Assembly: GCA_019429275.1 (NCBI GenBank) | Contig: JAHYJC010000028.1 | Location: 1-60,487, forward strand | Source: Lentimicrobium sp. | GTDB taxonomy: Bacteria > Bacteroidota > Bacteroidia > Bacteroidales > Lentimicrobiaceae | DNA: 60,487 bases | Reading direction: 5' to 3' | Shown: piece after piece, positions 38,297-46,988 of the stretch | Numbering within the stretch: position 1 is the first letter of the stretch | Layout of the letters: every line of letters starts with the position of its first letter | Position numbers and translations under genes: made by a program | The notes under the pieces: model-generated | What the model was told of the DNA's origin: nothing | The model's input: only the letters and a program-made list of their open reading frames with translations | Database searches by the model: none

Positions 38297-39282
38297 ACGT
38301 TAACTTTTTTTAGGTAATTATTTTCAAGAAACCATTGGTAACATTCTTTAATCGCAATCTCAATATCGGTTTTTGTAATTTTCAGTTCTTCCCGGCTGCC
38401 GTCATCGGTCATGAACTGATTGTCGCAAGATATTCTGGCCATAGGGTAGGAAAGGAGTGGCTCCCGGCGGAACATATAGCCGTACCCACTCCCAATCAGC
38501 CCTGAGAATTTCACCAGAAAGTCGGGAATTCTGAGCCTGGGTTCTGGGATACCAACAATTCCGGAGACTTTCGCAAGAAATTCCTGGTACGACAGATTTT
38601 CATTACAGGCAAGGTAGCATTTTCCTACTTTTCCATAATCAAGGCTATTGGCAATGGCTGTGGCCACATCATTAACATGAATAAAGTTTCTGCCGCCACC
38701 TGTATAAAACTTTAATTTTCCTTTTGCTGCAGCAAGAATCATTTTGCCTGAACCCGGCAAACTGTCGTATGGACCGATCATAAAAGAGGGCAGAATGGCA
38801 AGGGCTGGTAAATTTCTGTTTTTTACTGCTTCCATTACCATGCTCAGCGCCTGGTGTTTGGTGTCAATGTAATCCAGTCCGTATTTTGAACCCGGAAATG
38901 ATGATTTTCCTGAAGCATCAGGCTTTGCATTTACTGAACTTCCTGAGCCAATAAAAACTAATCTACTGATTTTGTGCTGAAGAACGGCTTCAATTATGTT
39001 AAGTGTGCCCTCAACATTTATTTTTCTGATGGTTTCAGAACGCGGGGGCCAGATGCGGGTAGATGCAGCGGCATGAATAACAACATCCTGACCTTTCATG
39101 GGTGAGATCAAAGTTTCCGGTTGAAGCAGGTCTCCGGTAAATCTTTTAATATCAAGGCCTTCCAGCGTTTTTGCTTTGGAAGTGGGGTGTATCAGGGCGC
39201 TTACCTCATGACCTCTGGCCAGTAAAAGCCGGGTAAGGTTGCTGCCAAGCATACCATCAGCTCCGGTTATCAGAATTTTCAT
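38293..39282 (-). CDS. NAD-dependent epimerase/dehydratase (extended SDR)
   Basis: Extended SDR with TGADGMLGSNL (NAD binding), HAAASTRIWPP, GSGSSVNAK, and YIDTKHQ giving the catalytic Tyr-x3-Lys. The family includes dihydroflavonol-4-reductase-like and 3-beta-hydroxysteroid-like enzymes and sugar epimerases; the style here (DVVIHAAA, FIHVNDVATAI) is closest to dihydroflavonol reductase/3-beta-HSD-like members. I start at ATG 39282 (MKILITGADG). An upstream in-frame ATG at 39336 lies before the probable -7 box and would add residues unlike the family. It is the first gene of the four-gene operon. Confidence 0.85.
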   Translation of the reverse strand: MKILITGADGMLGSNLTRLLLARGHEVSALIHPTSKAKTLEGLDIKRFTGDLLQPETLISPMKGQDVVIHAAASTRIWPPRSETIRKINVEGTLNIIEAVLQHKISRLVFIGSGSSVNAKPDASGKSSFPGSKYGLDYIDTKHQALSMVMEAVKNRNLPALAILPSFMIGPYDSLPGSGKMILAAAKGKLKFYTGGGRNFIHVNDVATAIANSLDYGKVGKCYLACNENLSYQEFLAKVSGIVGIPEPRLRIPDFLVKFSGLIGSGYGYMFRREPLLSYPMARISCDNQFMTDDGSREELKITKTDIEIAIKECYQWFLENNYLKKVNV

Positions 39283-39306
39283 GTTTTGGATTCGTTTTTT
39301 CCAACA

Positions 39307-39337
39307 CAAATATGAGGGATTTTTAATAGAATCCAAC
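39307..39337 (-). promoter_or_regulatory. Promoter of the epimerase-CPBP-SDR operon
   Basis: On the minus strand GTTG (39334-39337), a 19-nt spacer and CATATTTG (39307-39314) approach the consensus. It supports the start at 39282. Confidence 0.45.
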
Positions 39338-39529
39338 CATTAGCTGTTAAATCCAGGAAAATTATTCAATAGTGATACACATAAACCGATATCATTATTG
39401 ATCACAGTATTAAATGTCAGTTCGTTTTATGTGGTTTGATCAGGATAAAATGGCTCAGGTAATTTCTTTTGCTTTTGAGCTGTTGCTATAAAGTATTCCG
39501 TTTATTTGTTTCTATCTTTGCACCTTAAT

Positions 39530-39604
39530 GGGACGTTAGCTCAGTTGGTTCAGAGCGCATGCTTCACACGCATGAGGTCACTGGTTCGAGCCCAGTACGT
39601 CCCA
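39530..39604 (+). tRNA. tRNA-Val (anticodon CAC)
   Basis: The cloverleaf folds completely: acceptor GGGACGT with ACGTCCC, D arm GCTC/GAGC, anticodon stem CATGC/GCATG around loop TTCACAC (anticodon CAC), and T arm ACTGG/CCAGT with TTCGAGC. Discriminator is A; CCA is not encoded. A TATCTTTG box at 39513-39520 just upstream fits the -7 element, without a clear -33 box. Confidence 0.93.
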
Positions 39605-39687
39605 CACTGATAAACAGCTACTTATATGTTACTCTGTAGGTGGTTTTTTGTTTATATAAAAAAAAATCGCTTTACGCTGTTTCAGCA

Positions 39688-40473
39688 TTATTCCGGCTCA
39701 GGCATGTGATATTCGAACCCTTTGCCCCGAAAATAAACCAATGTTCCATCGTTTCTTAAAAAGCTGTCAAGGCCGCCAATCCCTTCTATTATTGTGCCTT
39801 TGGGTGAAATGTGATTTTCGAAAATCTTAAAGGTTTTCAGTGATTTGCCGTTTATTACAGTAGTGATGACTGAATCCACGGTGTAAATGTTTGCCAGAAA
39901 TCCGTTCCAGGCATTGAAGGGCAGGGTATCACCAGCTTTAAGGCTGAAATCGTAAAGGATGTATTCCCTTTGTCCGGTAAAATAGTTGTGGAAGTAGCTG
40001 CTGTTTGTTGCAATATACACCCTTCTGGTTGCCGCATCCTGCCTCAGAAATGCTGCATATCCGGTTCTTACCGTCAGGGTTCCGGGAGTTTGCTCGGGAG
40101 ATTCATCCTTCAGGTTCCAACGATAATTTTTCCTGACCCAGTGTAACTTTTTATATAGGTGTGGTTGCTCGGGCAAAAAGTTGTCATAACCCAGCATGGT
40201 AGGCCGTATAAGTGTCGTATCTCCCGAAAAATAGAACCAGGAAGTGTCAATGTTGTAAGTCCAGTTATCATAATAAGGATGACTTACTCCTACTGTATAG
40301 CGGCGGGTTTCTATCCAAAGGGCAGAGTCAGGAAAAAGAAAAAAATCTTCTTCAATAATAAGGCTATCCGGATCAGGAATTACAGGATCATGAACCACAT
40401 CACCAGGTTCCTTTCTACAGGAAAATAATAACAAGATTAAAATTGCAGTTACGATCTGTAAGTAAGGTTTCAT
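39688..40473 (-). CDS. Lipoprotein of unknown function
   Basis: The lipobox ILLLFSCRKE (Cys19) follows a typical signal, so the 261-residue product is membrane anchored. The mature part is rich in Tyr, Trp and short beta strands, with phrases such as YFTGQREYILYDFSLKAGDT and GIGGLDSFL that occur in many Bacteroidetes lipoproteins with beta-sheet folds. No family was identified. A partial promoter lies directly upstream. Confidence 0.7.
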   Translation of the reverse strand: MKPYLQIVTAILILLLFSCRKEPGDVVHDPVIPDPDSLIIEEDFFLFPDSALWIETRRYTVGVSHPYYDNWTYNIDTSWFYFSGDTTLIRPTMLGYDNFLPEQPHLYKKLHWVRKNYRWNLKDESPEQTPGTLTVRTGYAAFLRQDAATRRVYIATNSSYFHNYFTGQREYILYDFSLKAGDTLPFNAWNGFLANIYTVDSVITTVINGKSLKTFKIFENHISPKGTIIEGIGGLDSFLRNDGTLVYFRGKGFEYHMPEPE

Positions 40474-40491
40474 GAGTTCGGCTTTGGGGAT

Positions 40492-40522
40492 TAAAGTTAT
40501 GGTGTTATTTAATTATTACAAT
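40492..40522 (-). promoter_or_regulatory. Promoter of the lipoprotein gene
   Basis: On the minus strand ATTG (40519-40522), a 19-nt spacer and TAACTTTA (40492-40499). It lies 19 bp from the start codon. Confidence 0.4.
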
Positions 40523-40607
40523 GAATTATTTCGAATAAAACAATAATCTGAAACCTTAAGGTCTTAAATTTGGATTTCAATTTGATTGATCAAACAAATT
40601 CATCGCC

Positions 40608-41786
40608 ATGAATAAGAAAAACAAACCTGATGCATCGGGCCGCCGTAATTTCTTTAAACTGGCTGCTGCCGGAAGCCTGGGTGCAATCCTCGCTCCGTCA
40701 CCACTAAAAACCGTTCTGTCGCAGGTTCAGGACACTGATAAACCGTCCACCAATATTGCCGATGCATTGAAATTTCCAAAAACTGAGACATCCATGCCCG
40801 GGAAATTTCCTGGCAAGGTAGTGAAAGTTTATAATCCGGGCTCTGTTGAGGATGATAAACCGGTAAAACCTGTGGCCTACAAAATGCTTTCAAATGCCAT
40901 GCTGAAACTGACAGGTGCTGAATCACTTTCTGAAGCCTGGCTGATGTTTGTGCAGCCACATGAGAAAATCGGGCTGAAACTGAACCCCATAGGCGGCAAA
41001 CTGCTGTCAACCAGTCATGAGGTGGTGCAAAGTGTGATTGACCAATTGTTGGAAGCGGGCATTCCGAAAGAGAACCTTGTGCTTTTCGACCGCAGGGAGT
41101 TTCAGTTGCACGAAGCTGGTTTTACTGCTGAAGCCTATCCAGATATCGGAATAACCGGCACCGAAAAAAAGGATGCCGACGGTTCATATTACGGCAAGGA
41201 TGGAAAATTGTACAGCGAGGAGATGATTGACAGGGATTGGTATTATTTTGCCGATGTAGATGGAGAATATGACGATTATACAATACCGTATATGGTAAAC
41301 GGGGGCAAGTATTCTTATTTTACGAAAATCTGCACACAGCAACTTGATAAAATAATCAATATTCCTTTACTGAAAAATGCAGGAGCATCCATTACATTGT
41401 GCCTTAAAAATCTGGGTTATGGTGTAATATCAAATACCGGCCGGCTGCATGCTCAACTCTGGGGTGATACCAGCGCCGAAGTATGCTGTTTCCCTCCGGT
41501 GCGCGATAAGGTTGTGCTGAACATTGCCGATGGACTCCGTGGTTGCTTTCAGGGCGGGCCTGGCGCCAATCCACAGTTTATCTGCAACTATAACACTGTT
41601 TTGGTTGGAACTGATCCTGTGGCTGTTGACCGCATTGGCTATGATATTGTGCTCGCAAAACGCATTGACGAAGGCATACAGCAGGAAGATTCTCCCCGCG
41701 GCCGGCAGTTTATGGAATATGCAGCTCAACTTGGGTTGGGTGAAGCCGATATAACAAAGATCAACCTGATCGAAATGAACAGCTAA
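40608..41786 (+). CDS. Tat-exported DUF362 domain protein
   Basis: The N-terminus SGRRNFFKLAAAGSLGAIL is a twin-arginine signal, so the 392-residue product folds in the cytoplasm, probably with a cofactor, before export. The body matches the DUF362 family: KIGLKLNPIGGKLLSTS, VQSVIDQLLEAGIP, LVLFDRREFQL, IINIPLLKNAGASITLCLKN (split), GAN-type VLVGTDPVAVDRIG. Some DUF362 proteins contain iron-sulfur clusters, but no ferredoxin-like Cys cluster is visible here. A DUF6599 gene follows 56 bp later. Confidence 0.82.
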   Translation: MNKKNKPDASGRRNFFKLAAAGSLGAILAPSPLKTVLSQVQDTDKPSTNIADALKFPKTETSMPGKFPGKVVKVYNPGSVEDDKPVKPVAYKMLSNAMLKLTGAESLSEAWLMFVQPHEKIGLKLNPIGGKLLSTSHEVVQSVIDQLLEAGIPKENLVLFDRREFQLHEAGFTAEAYPDIGITGTEKKDADGSYYGKDGKLYSEEMIDRDWYYFADVDGEYDDYTIPYMVNGGKYSYFTKICTQQLDKIINIPLLKNAGASITLCLKNLGYGVISNTGRLHAQLWGDTSAEVCCFPPVRDKVVLNIADGLRGCFQGGPGANPQFICNYNTVLVGTDPVAVDRIGYDIVLAKRIDEGIQQEDSPRGRQFMEYAAQLGLGEADITKINLIEMNS

Positions 41787-41842
41787 CAGAAAGGCTTTAT
41801 ACTTATTGATTTAATAACTCCTTATACTTTGAAATATTCCGG

Positions 41843-42664
41843 ATGAACAAAATATTCACCCTGATTATCCTTGTCTGTGCGATGAATATCGCAGCACAGG
41901 AAACCTTTGTGTTTGACGAAGGCAGTGTGCCGGATATAAATTCCCTGAACTCCAGGTTCTTCGACCATGACGGACTTTGGGGTTACATTAATGGTGGCGC
42001 CGACCTTTACCTGGAGTATGGTTTTGAGCAGATTACTGTGTTAGATGTTAAAGCCAATGGCCTTGATTATAAGGCTGATATCTATAAAATGACTTCGCCC
42101 GAAGCTGCATTCGGCATTTTCAGCATCTCCCGATACAAATGCAGGGATTCAGGCGTGCTGTGCGAAAATGATTGCGCCACGCCTTATCAATACATTGCCG
42201 CCAAAGGAACTTATTACCTCTCGGTTTCAAATTCAACCGGTTCACTGGAGCACCAGGAAATTATTCTTAAAATTGCCAGAGAAATCCTTGCGCAGATACC
42301 CATTGAAAAAGTAACCGTTCCTTCCATTTTCAGCCATGAGCTATTGTCAGATAATTCAGGCAGTCTCAAGCTGATAACCGGACCCCTTGGGATGCAAAAT
42401 GGTTTTGTCCGCTGGGATAGGTTGTTTACCGGTTTCACCAACTATACCGTCTGGATTTTGCCGGTAAAACAAGATGACACAAATTACACTGTTTCACTGG
42501 TGTCATTTAAGAATAATGAGGATGAGGTTTCTTTCCTGAAGAAAAATGAGCTTCAATTGAAAAATGCTTCAATTTTGTTTCCAAACAGAGATGGCGGTTT
42601 TTTCCTTTTCGAAGGAAATGTTCCTGATAATCTGCTGAATATGATACAGAACGGCGGTTACTGA
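41843..42664 (+). CDS. DUF6599 family exported protein
   Basis: A signal peptide (MNKIFTLIILVCAMNIAAQE) precedes a 254-residue domain with WGYINGGADLYLEYGF, EAAFGIFSISRY and the C-terminal FLKKNELQLKNASILF. These blocks match the DUF6599 family, whose genes often occur beside DUF362 genes. Function is unknown. The pair 40608-42664 is probably one operon producing two partner proteins outside the cytoplasm. Confidence 0.72.
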   Translation: MNKIFTLIILVCAMNIAAQETFVFDEGSVPDINSLNSRFFDHDGLWGYINGGADLYLEYGFEQITVLDVKANGLDYKADIYKMTSPEAAFGIFSISRYKCRDSGVLCENDCATPYQYIAAKGTYYLSVSNSTGSLEHQEIILKIAREILAQIPIEKVTVPSIFSHELLSDNSGSLKLITGPLGMQNGFVRWDRLFTGFTNYTVWILPVKQDDTNYTVSLVSFKNNEDEVSFLKKNELQLKNASILFPNRDGGFFLFEGNVPDNLLNMIQNGGY

Positions 42665-43184
42665 AAGGGTACAATAGATCCTGTAAAGATTAATTCAACC
42701 TTGCCAACTGGTTGAATCACTGTGCTGAATTCACATCTCCTTATTTTTTTTGTTTCATTGTCTGAATGCCCTGACTATTAAAAGTAAGCGTTCAATCTAA
42801 AATATTTTTTAAGTTACATCGGTCACGATGCTGCTGTTCGGCTGTCAATTTTCCTGATTTTGGAATAAATCATACTAAAAAATATTTTGTATATTGTTGA
42901 AAAACAGATATATAAAAAGTCATTGTAAATAAAATCAACAGGTGTTTAAAAAATATACAATCAGCCTAACAAACAGAATATCAATAATATATAAAATAAT
43001 TCTAAAATAAGTGTATAAAAAATCAACACATTCGATTGTATATAAAATAAACAAAAACTTTATAACAAATTGAATATCAATAGGATAAAAGGTTAAAAAC
43101 TCCTTTGGCACACTTGTTGCCTATGGGTATGCGTAACTAAGAAACTTCGGAATAAAATACTTAAACAATATAAACTTAACCACC
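42665..43184 (+). promoter_or_regulatory. Very AT-rich 520-bp control region of the redox operon
   Basis: The region upstream of 43185 is strongly AT-rich and contains recurring words. GAATATCAATA occurs at 42976-42986 and 43072-43082. ATATAAAATAA occurs twice (within 42988-43050), with further TATAAAA variants near 42910 and 43015. The spacing, 30-210 bp upstream of a sigma-54 promoter, is where enhancer-binding activator sites are expected. The words are candidates for the binding site of the NtrC-type regulator encoded at 49560, or bendable DNA. Confidence 0.45.
43106..43120 (+). promoter_or_regulatory. Sigma-54 (RpoN) promoter
   Basis: TGGCAC (43106-43111), five bases (ACTTG) and TTGC (43117-43120) match the sigma-54 consensus TGGCAC-N5-TTGC exactly, with GG at -24 and GC at -12. 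The first gene of the operon starts 64 bp after it. The operon region also encodes a sigma-54 activator, which supports the call. Confidence 0.88.
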
Positions 43185-44816
43185 ATGAAAACAAGATTCT
43201 TTTTAAGCGCAATGCTTCTGTTTGTTTTTGGGTTTTCAACCTATATCAAAGCAGAAAACGAAGCCAGTCAAAAGCTTACTGTAGCAGCAACACCCGGATT
43301 TGAGGCTTTGCTCTCAGGCTGGGAAGCTGCTTACAACAGCTCAAATCCGGAAAGTCCGGTCATTACCGCCGAACAGTCAAAAGCAGGTTTATGGGTTACA
43401 GGTTCAGAATATCTAAGCCAAAATCCGGAATTAAACAAGAAATCGGTGATTGTTGGACGCAATGTTATTGTTCCGGTCTTTAACTCAAACCACCCTTATG
43501 CTGATCTGATAAATCAGCAAGGTGTGACTCCTTCATCACTTTCAAATCTGTTTCAGAGCGGTGAAATCATGAACTGGTCAGTACTTACAGGCAATAAAAC
43601 TGCCGGTAAAATTAAACTGGTTGTGATGAATGATCCTTCCATGCTTAGGCAGATTGAAATTTTCCTTAAATGCAAAATCGACATGGATAGAGTTACGGTT
43701 TGCGCTACCGAAAGTGATTTCCGCACTTTGATTTCCAGCGATGTTTTAGCACTTGGGTTTGTGAATTTGCCGGTTGTCCTCAATGAAAATGAAGCTGCAT
43801 TTGCTAAAAATTTCAGTATACTTCCTATCGATCGCGACGAAAATGGCCGTATAGATCCTATGGAAAATTTTTATCAGGATGCCGAAACTTTCACAAGATC
43901 GGTTTGGATCGGAAAATATCCTCAAACACTCATCAACAGTATTTCAATTGCTTCGGCATCTGCTTCTCTGAGCCCAGATCAGGCCGCCTTTATCAACTGG
44001 GTACTCAGCCAGGGACAAAATCAATTGGTAATCAATGGATTTACTGAACTTTCAGGACCAGAACGCCAGGCTAACCTTTCAAAACTTAGTCAGCCTTTAA
44101 TCATAACAGAAGTTACTGACACTTTCTCTGCAAAACTTATTATGTTGCTTATGATTATTGGTGGTATTGCAATAATTGGACTTTTAGTTACCTGGTTATT
44201 CAGTACAGGTATCAAAGATGCCAAACCACTTGCAAACAGACAAGTATCCGGGGTTTTTAATGAGGGCAGTCTTGCAATTCCAAAAGGACTTTTATTTGAC
44301 AAAACCCACACCTGGGCTATTATGGAAGCCAATGGAAGCATTAAAGTGGGATTAGATGATTTTATTCAGCAACTTACCGGGATTGGAACAAAAATTTCGG
44401 CAATGGAACTGGGCGAAAAAGTTACTAAAGGCGACCGTCTGATAACTATTTTGAGTGAAGGAAAACAAATGTCGCTCAGGTCACCCATATCTGGTATTAT
44501 AAAGGCAAAAAATCCTGATGTTGAACAAGGCATTACACCGGGTTCACTTGTCGAAAACTGGATTTACAAGATAGAACCAGCCAACTGGAAACGTGATTCT
44601 CAGTTTATGTTCAGGGCCGACCAATATAAAGAATGGCTGAAGGGAGAATTTACCAGACTTCGCGACTTCCTTGCCAGCACAATGAATGCACATGCACCTC
44701 AATACGCACACATAACCCTTCAGGATGGCGGTGAGCTTAAAGAAGGCCTGTTGACTGAGCTCGGACCCGAGGTATGGGAAGACTTTCAGAATGGCTTCCT
44801 TGATTCAGTAAGATAA
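43185..44816 (+). CDS. Membrane protein: PstS-like binding domain fused to GcvH/lipoyl-like domain
   Basis: A signal peptide (to about residue 23) is followed by a periplasmic PstS-like solute-binding domain (about 24-310; VIVGRNVIVPVFNSNHPYA, then SSLSNLFQSGEIMNWSVL). One membrane helix (about 316-340) leads to a GcvH-like domain (about 365-470; FDKTHTWAIME, VGLDDFIQQLTG, LRSPISGII). By the positive-inside rule the last part is cytoplasmic. Lys427 lies in the lipoyl loop but one residue away from the canonical spacing; Gly426 takes that place. The C-terminal segment holds LQDGGEL and EVWEDFQNGFL, shared with the protein at 46989. It is the first gene after the sigma-54 promoter. I infer a ligand- or redox-linked scaffold of a membrane complex. 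Confidence 0.8.
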   Translation: MKTRFFLSAMLLFVFGFSTYIKAENEASQKLTVAATPGFEALLSGWEAAYNSSNPESPVITAEQSKAGLWVTGSEYLSQNPELNKKSVIVGRNVIVPVFNSNHPYADLINQQGVTPSSLSNLFQSGEIMNWSVLTGNKTAGKIKLVVMNDPSMLRQIEIFLKCKIDMDRVTVCATESDFRTLISSDVLALGFVNLPVVLNENEAAFAKNFSILPIDRDENGRIDPMENFYQDAETFTRSVWIGKYPQTLINSISIASASASLSPDQAAFINWVLSQGQNQLVINGFTELSGPERQANLSKLSQPLIITEVTDTFSAKLIMLLMIIGGIAIIGLLVTWLFSTGIKDAKPLANRQVSGVFNEGSLAIPKGLLFDKTHTWAIMEANGSIKVGLDDFIQQLTGIGTKISAMELGEKVTKGDRLITILSEGKQMSLRSPISGIIKAKNPDVEQGITPGSLVENWIYKIEPANWKRDSQFMFRADQYKEWLKGEFTRLRDFLASTMNAHAPQYAHITLQDGGELKEGLLTELGPEVWEDFQNGFLDSVR

Positions 44817-44870
44817 TCACAGAAAAATTTTCAATCAAACCTAAACCTTTCACTCTACTAACTAACTCCT

Positions 44871-45740
44871 ATGATTATCAATCGACGAAATTTTTTCAAG
44901 GCGATGGGAGCAACTGCGGTTGCCCTTTCGATAGGCAAAGAGGCTTCAGCATCTGCCGGTGAAATTTTGCAAAACGATGACGAACTCAACGGTATGTTGT
45001 ACGACAATACCAAATGTATCGCTTGTCATGGTTGCGAATACGATTGTGCCGAGGCACATGGTCTTGAGTATCCCGATATTCCGGAAAATCCTCCGATACG
45101 AAAGACCAACGAAGCACAACTCACTGTTGTCAACACCTATGAAACCTCGAAAGGGCCAATGCATGTCAAAGTTCAGTGTATGCATTGCAACCAGCCGGCC
45201 TGCGATGCTGCCTGCCTCACCCAGGCAATGCATAAAATGGAAGATGGCCCGGTTGTCTGGCGCGAAGACAAATGCATGGGGTGCCGCTATTGTATGATAT
45301 CATGCCCCTTCGACATTCCGAAATTTGAGTATCAGAGCACCAATCCAAGGATCATGAAGTGCGATTTGTGTTATGAAAGGCAGAAGGAGGGCGAAATGCC
45401 AGCCTGTGCCTATAACTGTCCTCAGGAAGCCCTGTTGTTTGGAAAACGAAGAGACCTGATTAAAGAAGCAAGAAAAAGAATACACGAAGAGCCAGAAAAA
45501 TACATCGATTATATTTATGGCGAATACGAAGCAGGTGGAACCTCATGGATGTACCTTTCGGGTGCACCGTTTGAAGAACTGGGATTCAAAACCAATATCC
45601 AGAAATCTTCATACCCCGGCCTTACCAAAGGGTTTATTTCGAGCATAGCTCCGGTCGATATATTATTGCCTGCTGCATTGCTGGGTATTTATGAAGCAAC
45701 AAAATCCCGGACCAATCATTCAACCGAAGAAGAGGAATAG
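44871..45740 (+). CDS. Tat-exported ferredoxin-like subunit with four [4Fe-4S] clusters (HybA/DsrO type)
   Basis: The twin-arginine signal INRRNFFKAMGATAVAL directs the folded 289-residue protein to the periplasm. Four Cys groups are present: CIACHGCEYDC (about 48-58), CMHCNQPACDAAC (about 103-115), CMGCRYCMISC (about 132-142), and CDLC with CAYNC (about 162-185). Each can bind one [4Fe-4S] cluster, giving an electron wire. The C-terminal block GGTSWMYLSGAPFEELGF and the hydrophobic end (PVDILLPAALLGIYEA) resemble HybA. It lies 3 bp before the NrfD-like gene and so likely passes electrons between that membrane protein and a periplasmic partner not encoded here. Confidence 0.92.
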   Translation: MIINRRNFFKAMGATAVALSIGKEASASAGEILQNDDELNGMLYDNTKCIACHGCEYDCAEAHGLEYPDIPENPPIRKTNEAQLTVVNTYETSKGPMHVKVQCMHCNQPACDAACLTQAMHKMEDGPVVWREDKCMGCRYCMISCPFDIPKFEYQSTNPRIMKCDLCYERQKEGEMPACAYNCPQEALLFGKRRDLIKEARKRIHEEPEKYIDYIYGEYEAGGTSWMYLSGAPFEELGFKTNIQKSSYPGLTKGFISSIAPVDILLPAALLGIYEATKSRTNHSTEEEE

Positions 45741-45742
45741 CC

Positions 45743-46969
45743 ATGGACAAAACACAAATCGTATATACAGATAATAAGGACAATAAATTCTGGAAATTTA
45801 TCCTGAATGAACTGAAACCCAAAGGAAAGATATTCACTCTTTTCAACATTATCAGTTTTCCGGTGATGGTATTGGGAATCATAATCATTTACATCCGTTT
45901 CAGGGATGGCATAGGTGCTGTAACCAACCTGAACCAGGAAATTCCCTGGGGATTGTGGATTGGTTTTGATGTGGTTACCGGTGTTGCATTTGCTGGAGGG
46001 GCGTATATTCTGGTATTCATGGTCAACATTCTGAACATGAAACAGTACAAACCCATCTTACGTGTAACGGTACTCAACGGATTCCTGGCCTATCTTTTTT
46101 ATTCGGCAGCCCTTTTGCTCGACCTTGGCCGTCCGCTAAAGGTCATCAACGTTATCATTGGAAACAATTTCGGTGTCAGCTCAGTACTGTTTCTTGTCGG
46201 ATGGCACTTTTTACTCTATATGCTCGCACTTTTGCTTGAGTTTTCGCCGGCAATTGCGGAGTGGCTCAATGCCAGAAAGCTAAGGAAAGTGCTGACAGGT
46301 ATAAGTCTGGGAGCCGTTATTTTCGGAATCACCCTCTCGGTTCTTCATCAATCCGGAATCGGAGCCTTGTACCTTATGGCCGTCGATAAAATTCATCCGC
46401 TGTGGTATAGCAATTACCTGCCCCTGCAATTTGTGGTGGCCAGTGTATTTGCAGGTATTTCGATGGTAATTTTAGAAGGGTCAATCAGCCATAAAGTTTT
46501 CTCCTATCAGTTGGAAAAAGACGCGCATCATCAGCACAATAAAATACTCACCGGTTTATCCAAAATCTGTGCAGGAGCCTTATTCGCCTACTTTTCGCTA
46601 ATGGTTATTGTTTTTGTGCATGGTAAAGACTGGAAATATATGAACTCAGGATGGGGTTCGTGGTACCTATTCGAAATGATTGGATTTGTAATACTTCCTA
46701 TGATACTTTTCTATTTCAGCTACAGGCACAAAAATATGATTCTGATTCGTGTGGCTGCGGTGCTTACACTGTTGGGAGTTATCCTGAACAGAATGAATAT
46801 ATCAATTATAGTCTACCGCTGGATGGATGTCGAAAGATATGTACCCACCTGGCAGGAGTTTGTGGTAACCTTCACCATCATTTTCATTGAAGTGTGGGTT
46901 TTCCGCTGGATTATTACCAGAATGCCCGTTCTTCGGAAATCTCCGGAATGGGTTCGTGGAGATCATTAA
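45743..46969 (+). CDS. NrfD/HybB-like integral membrane quinone-interacting subunit
   Basis: The 408-residue protein has about ten membrane helices and the NrfD/HybB pattern: IPWGLWIGFDVVTGVAFAGG, LLLDLGRPLKVINVI, WHFLLYMLALLLEFSPAI, and HQSGIGALYLMAVDKIHPLWYS (read in parts). Such proteins exchange electrons between quinone and a periplasmic iron-sulfur subunit, some with proton translocation. It pairs with the HybA-like gene as in hydrogenase-2, Dsr and Act complexes, but no hydrogenase, molybdopterin or cytochrome subunit is encoded nearby. The GcvH-like gene follows 19 bp later. Confidence 0.92.
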   Translation: MDKTQIVYTDNKDNKFWKFILNELKPKGKIFTLFNIISFPVMVLGIIIIYIRFRDGIGAVTNLNQEIPWGLWIGFDVVTGVAFAGGAYILVFMVNILNMKQYKPILRVTVLNGFLAYLFYSAALLLDLGRPLKVINVIIGNNFGVSSVLFLVGWHFLLYMLALLLEFSPAIAEWLNARKLRKVLTGISLGAVIFGITLSVLHQSGIGALYLMAVDKIHPLWYSNYLPLQFVVASVFAGISMVILEGSISHKVFSYQLEKDAHHQHNKILTGLSKICAGALFAYFSLMVIVFVHGKDWKYMNSGWGSWYLFEMIGFVILPMILFYFSYRHKNMILIRVAAVLTLLGVILNRMNISIIVYRWMDVERYVPTWQEFVVTFTIIFIEVWVFRWIITRMPVLRKSPEWVRGDH

Positions 46970-46988
46970 CCTAAAAACATCATAAAAA

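Noticed and set aside
39283-39336. Earlier start for the epimerase
   Set aside because: The added residues are unlike the family, and the start lies before the probable -7 box.
43185-44816. Phosphate ABC transporter binding protein (PstS) as the name of this gene
   Set aside because: No PstABC genes are near, and the domain is fused through a membrane helix to a GcvH-like domain, so phosphate uptake is unlikely.
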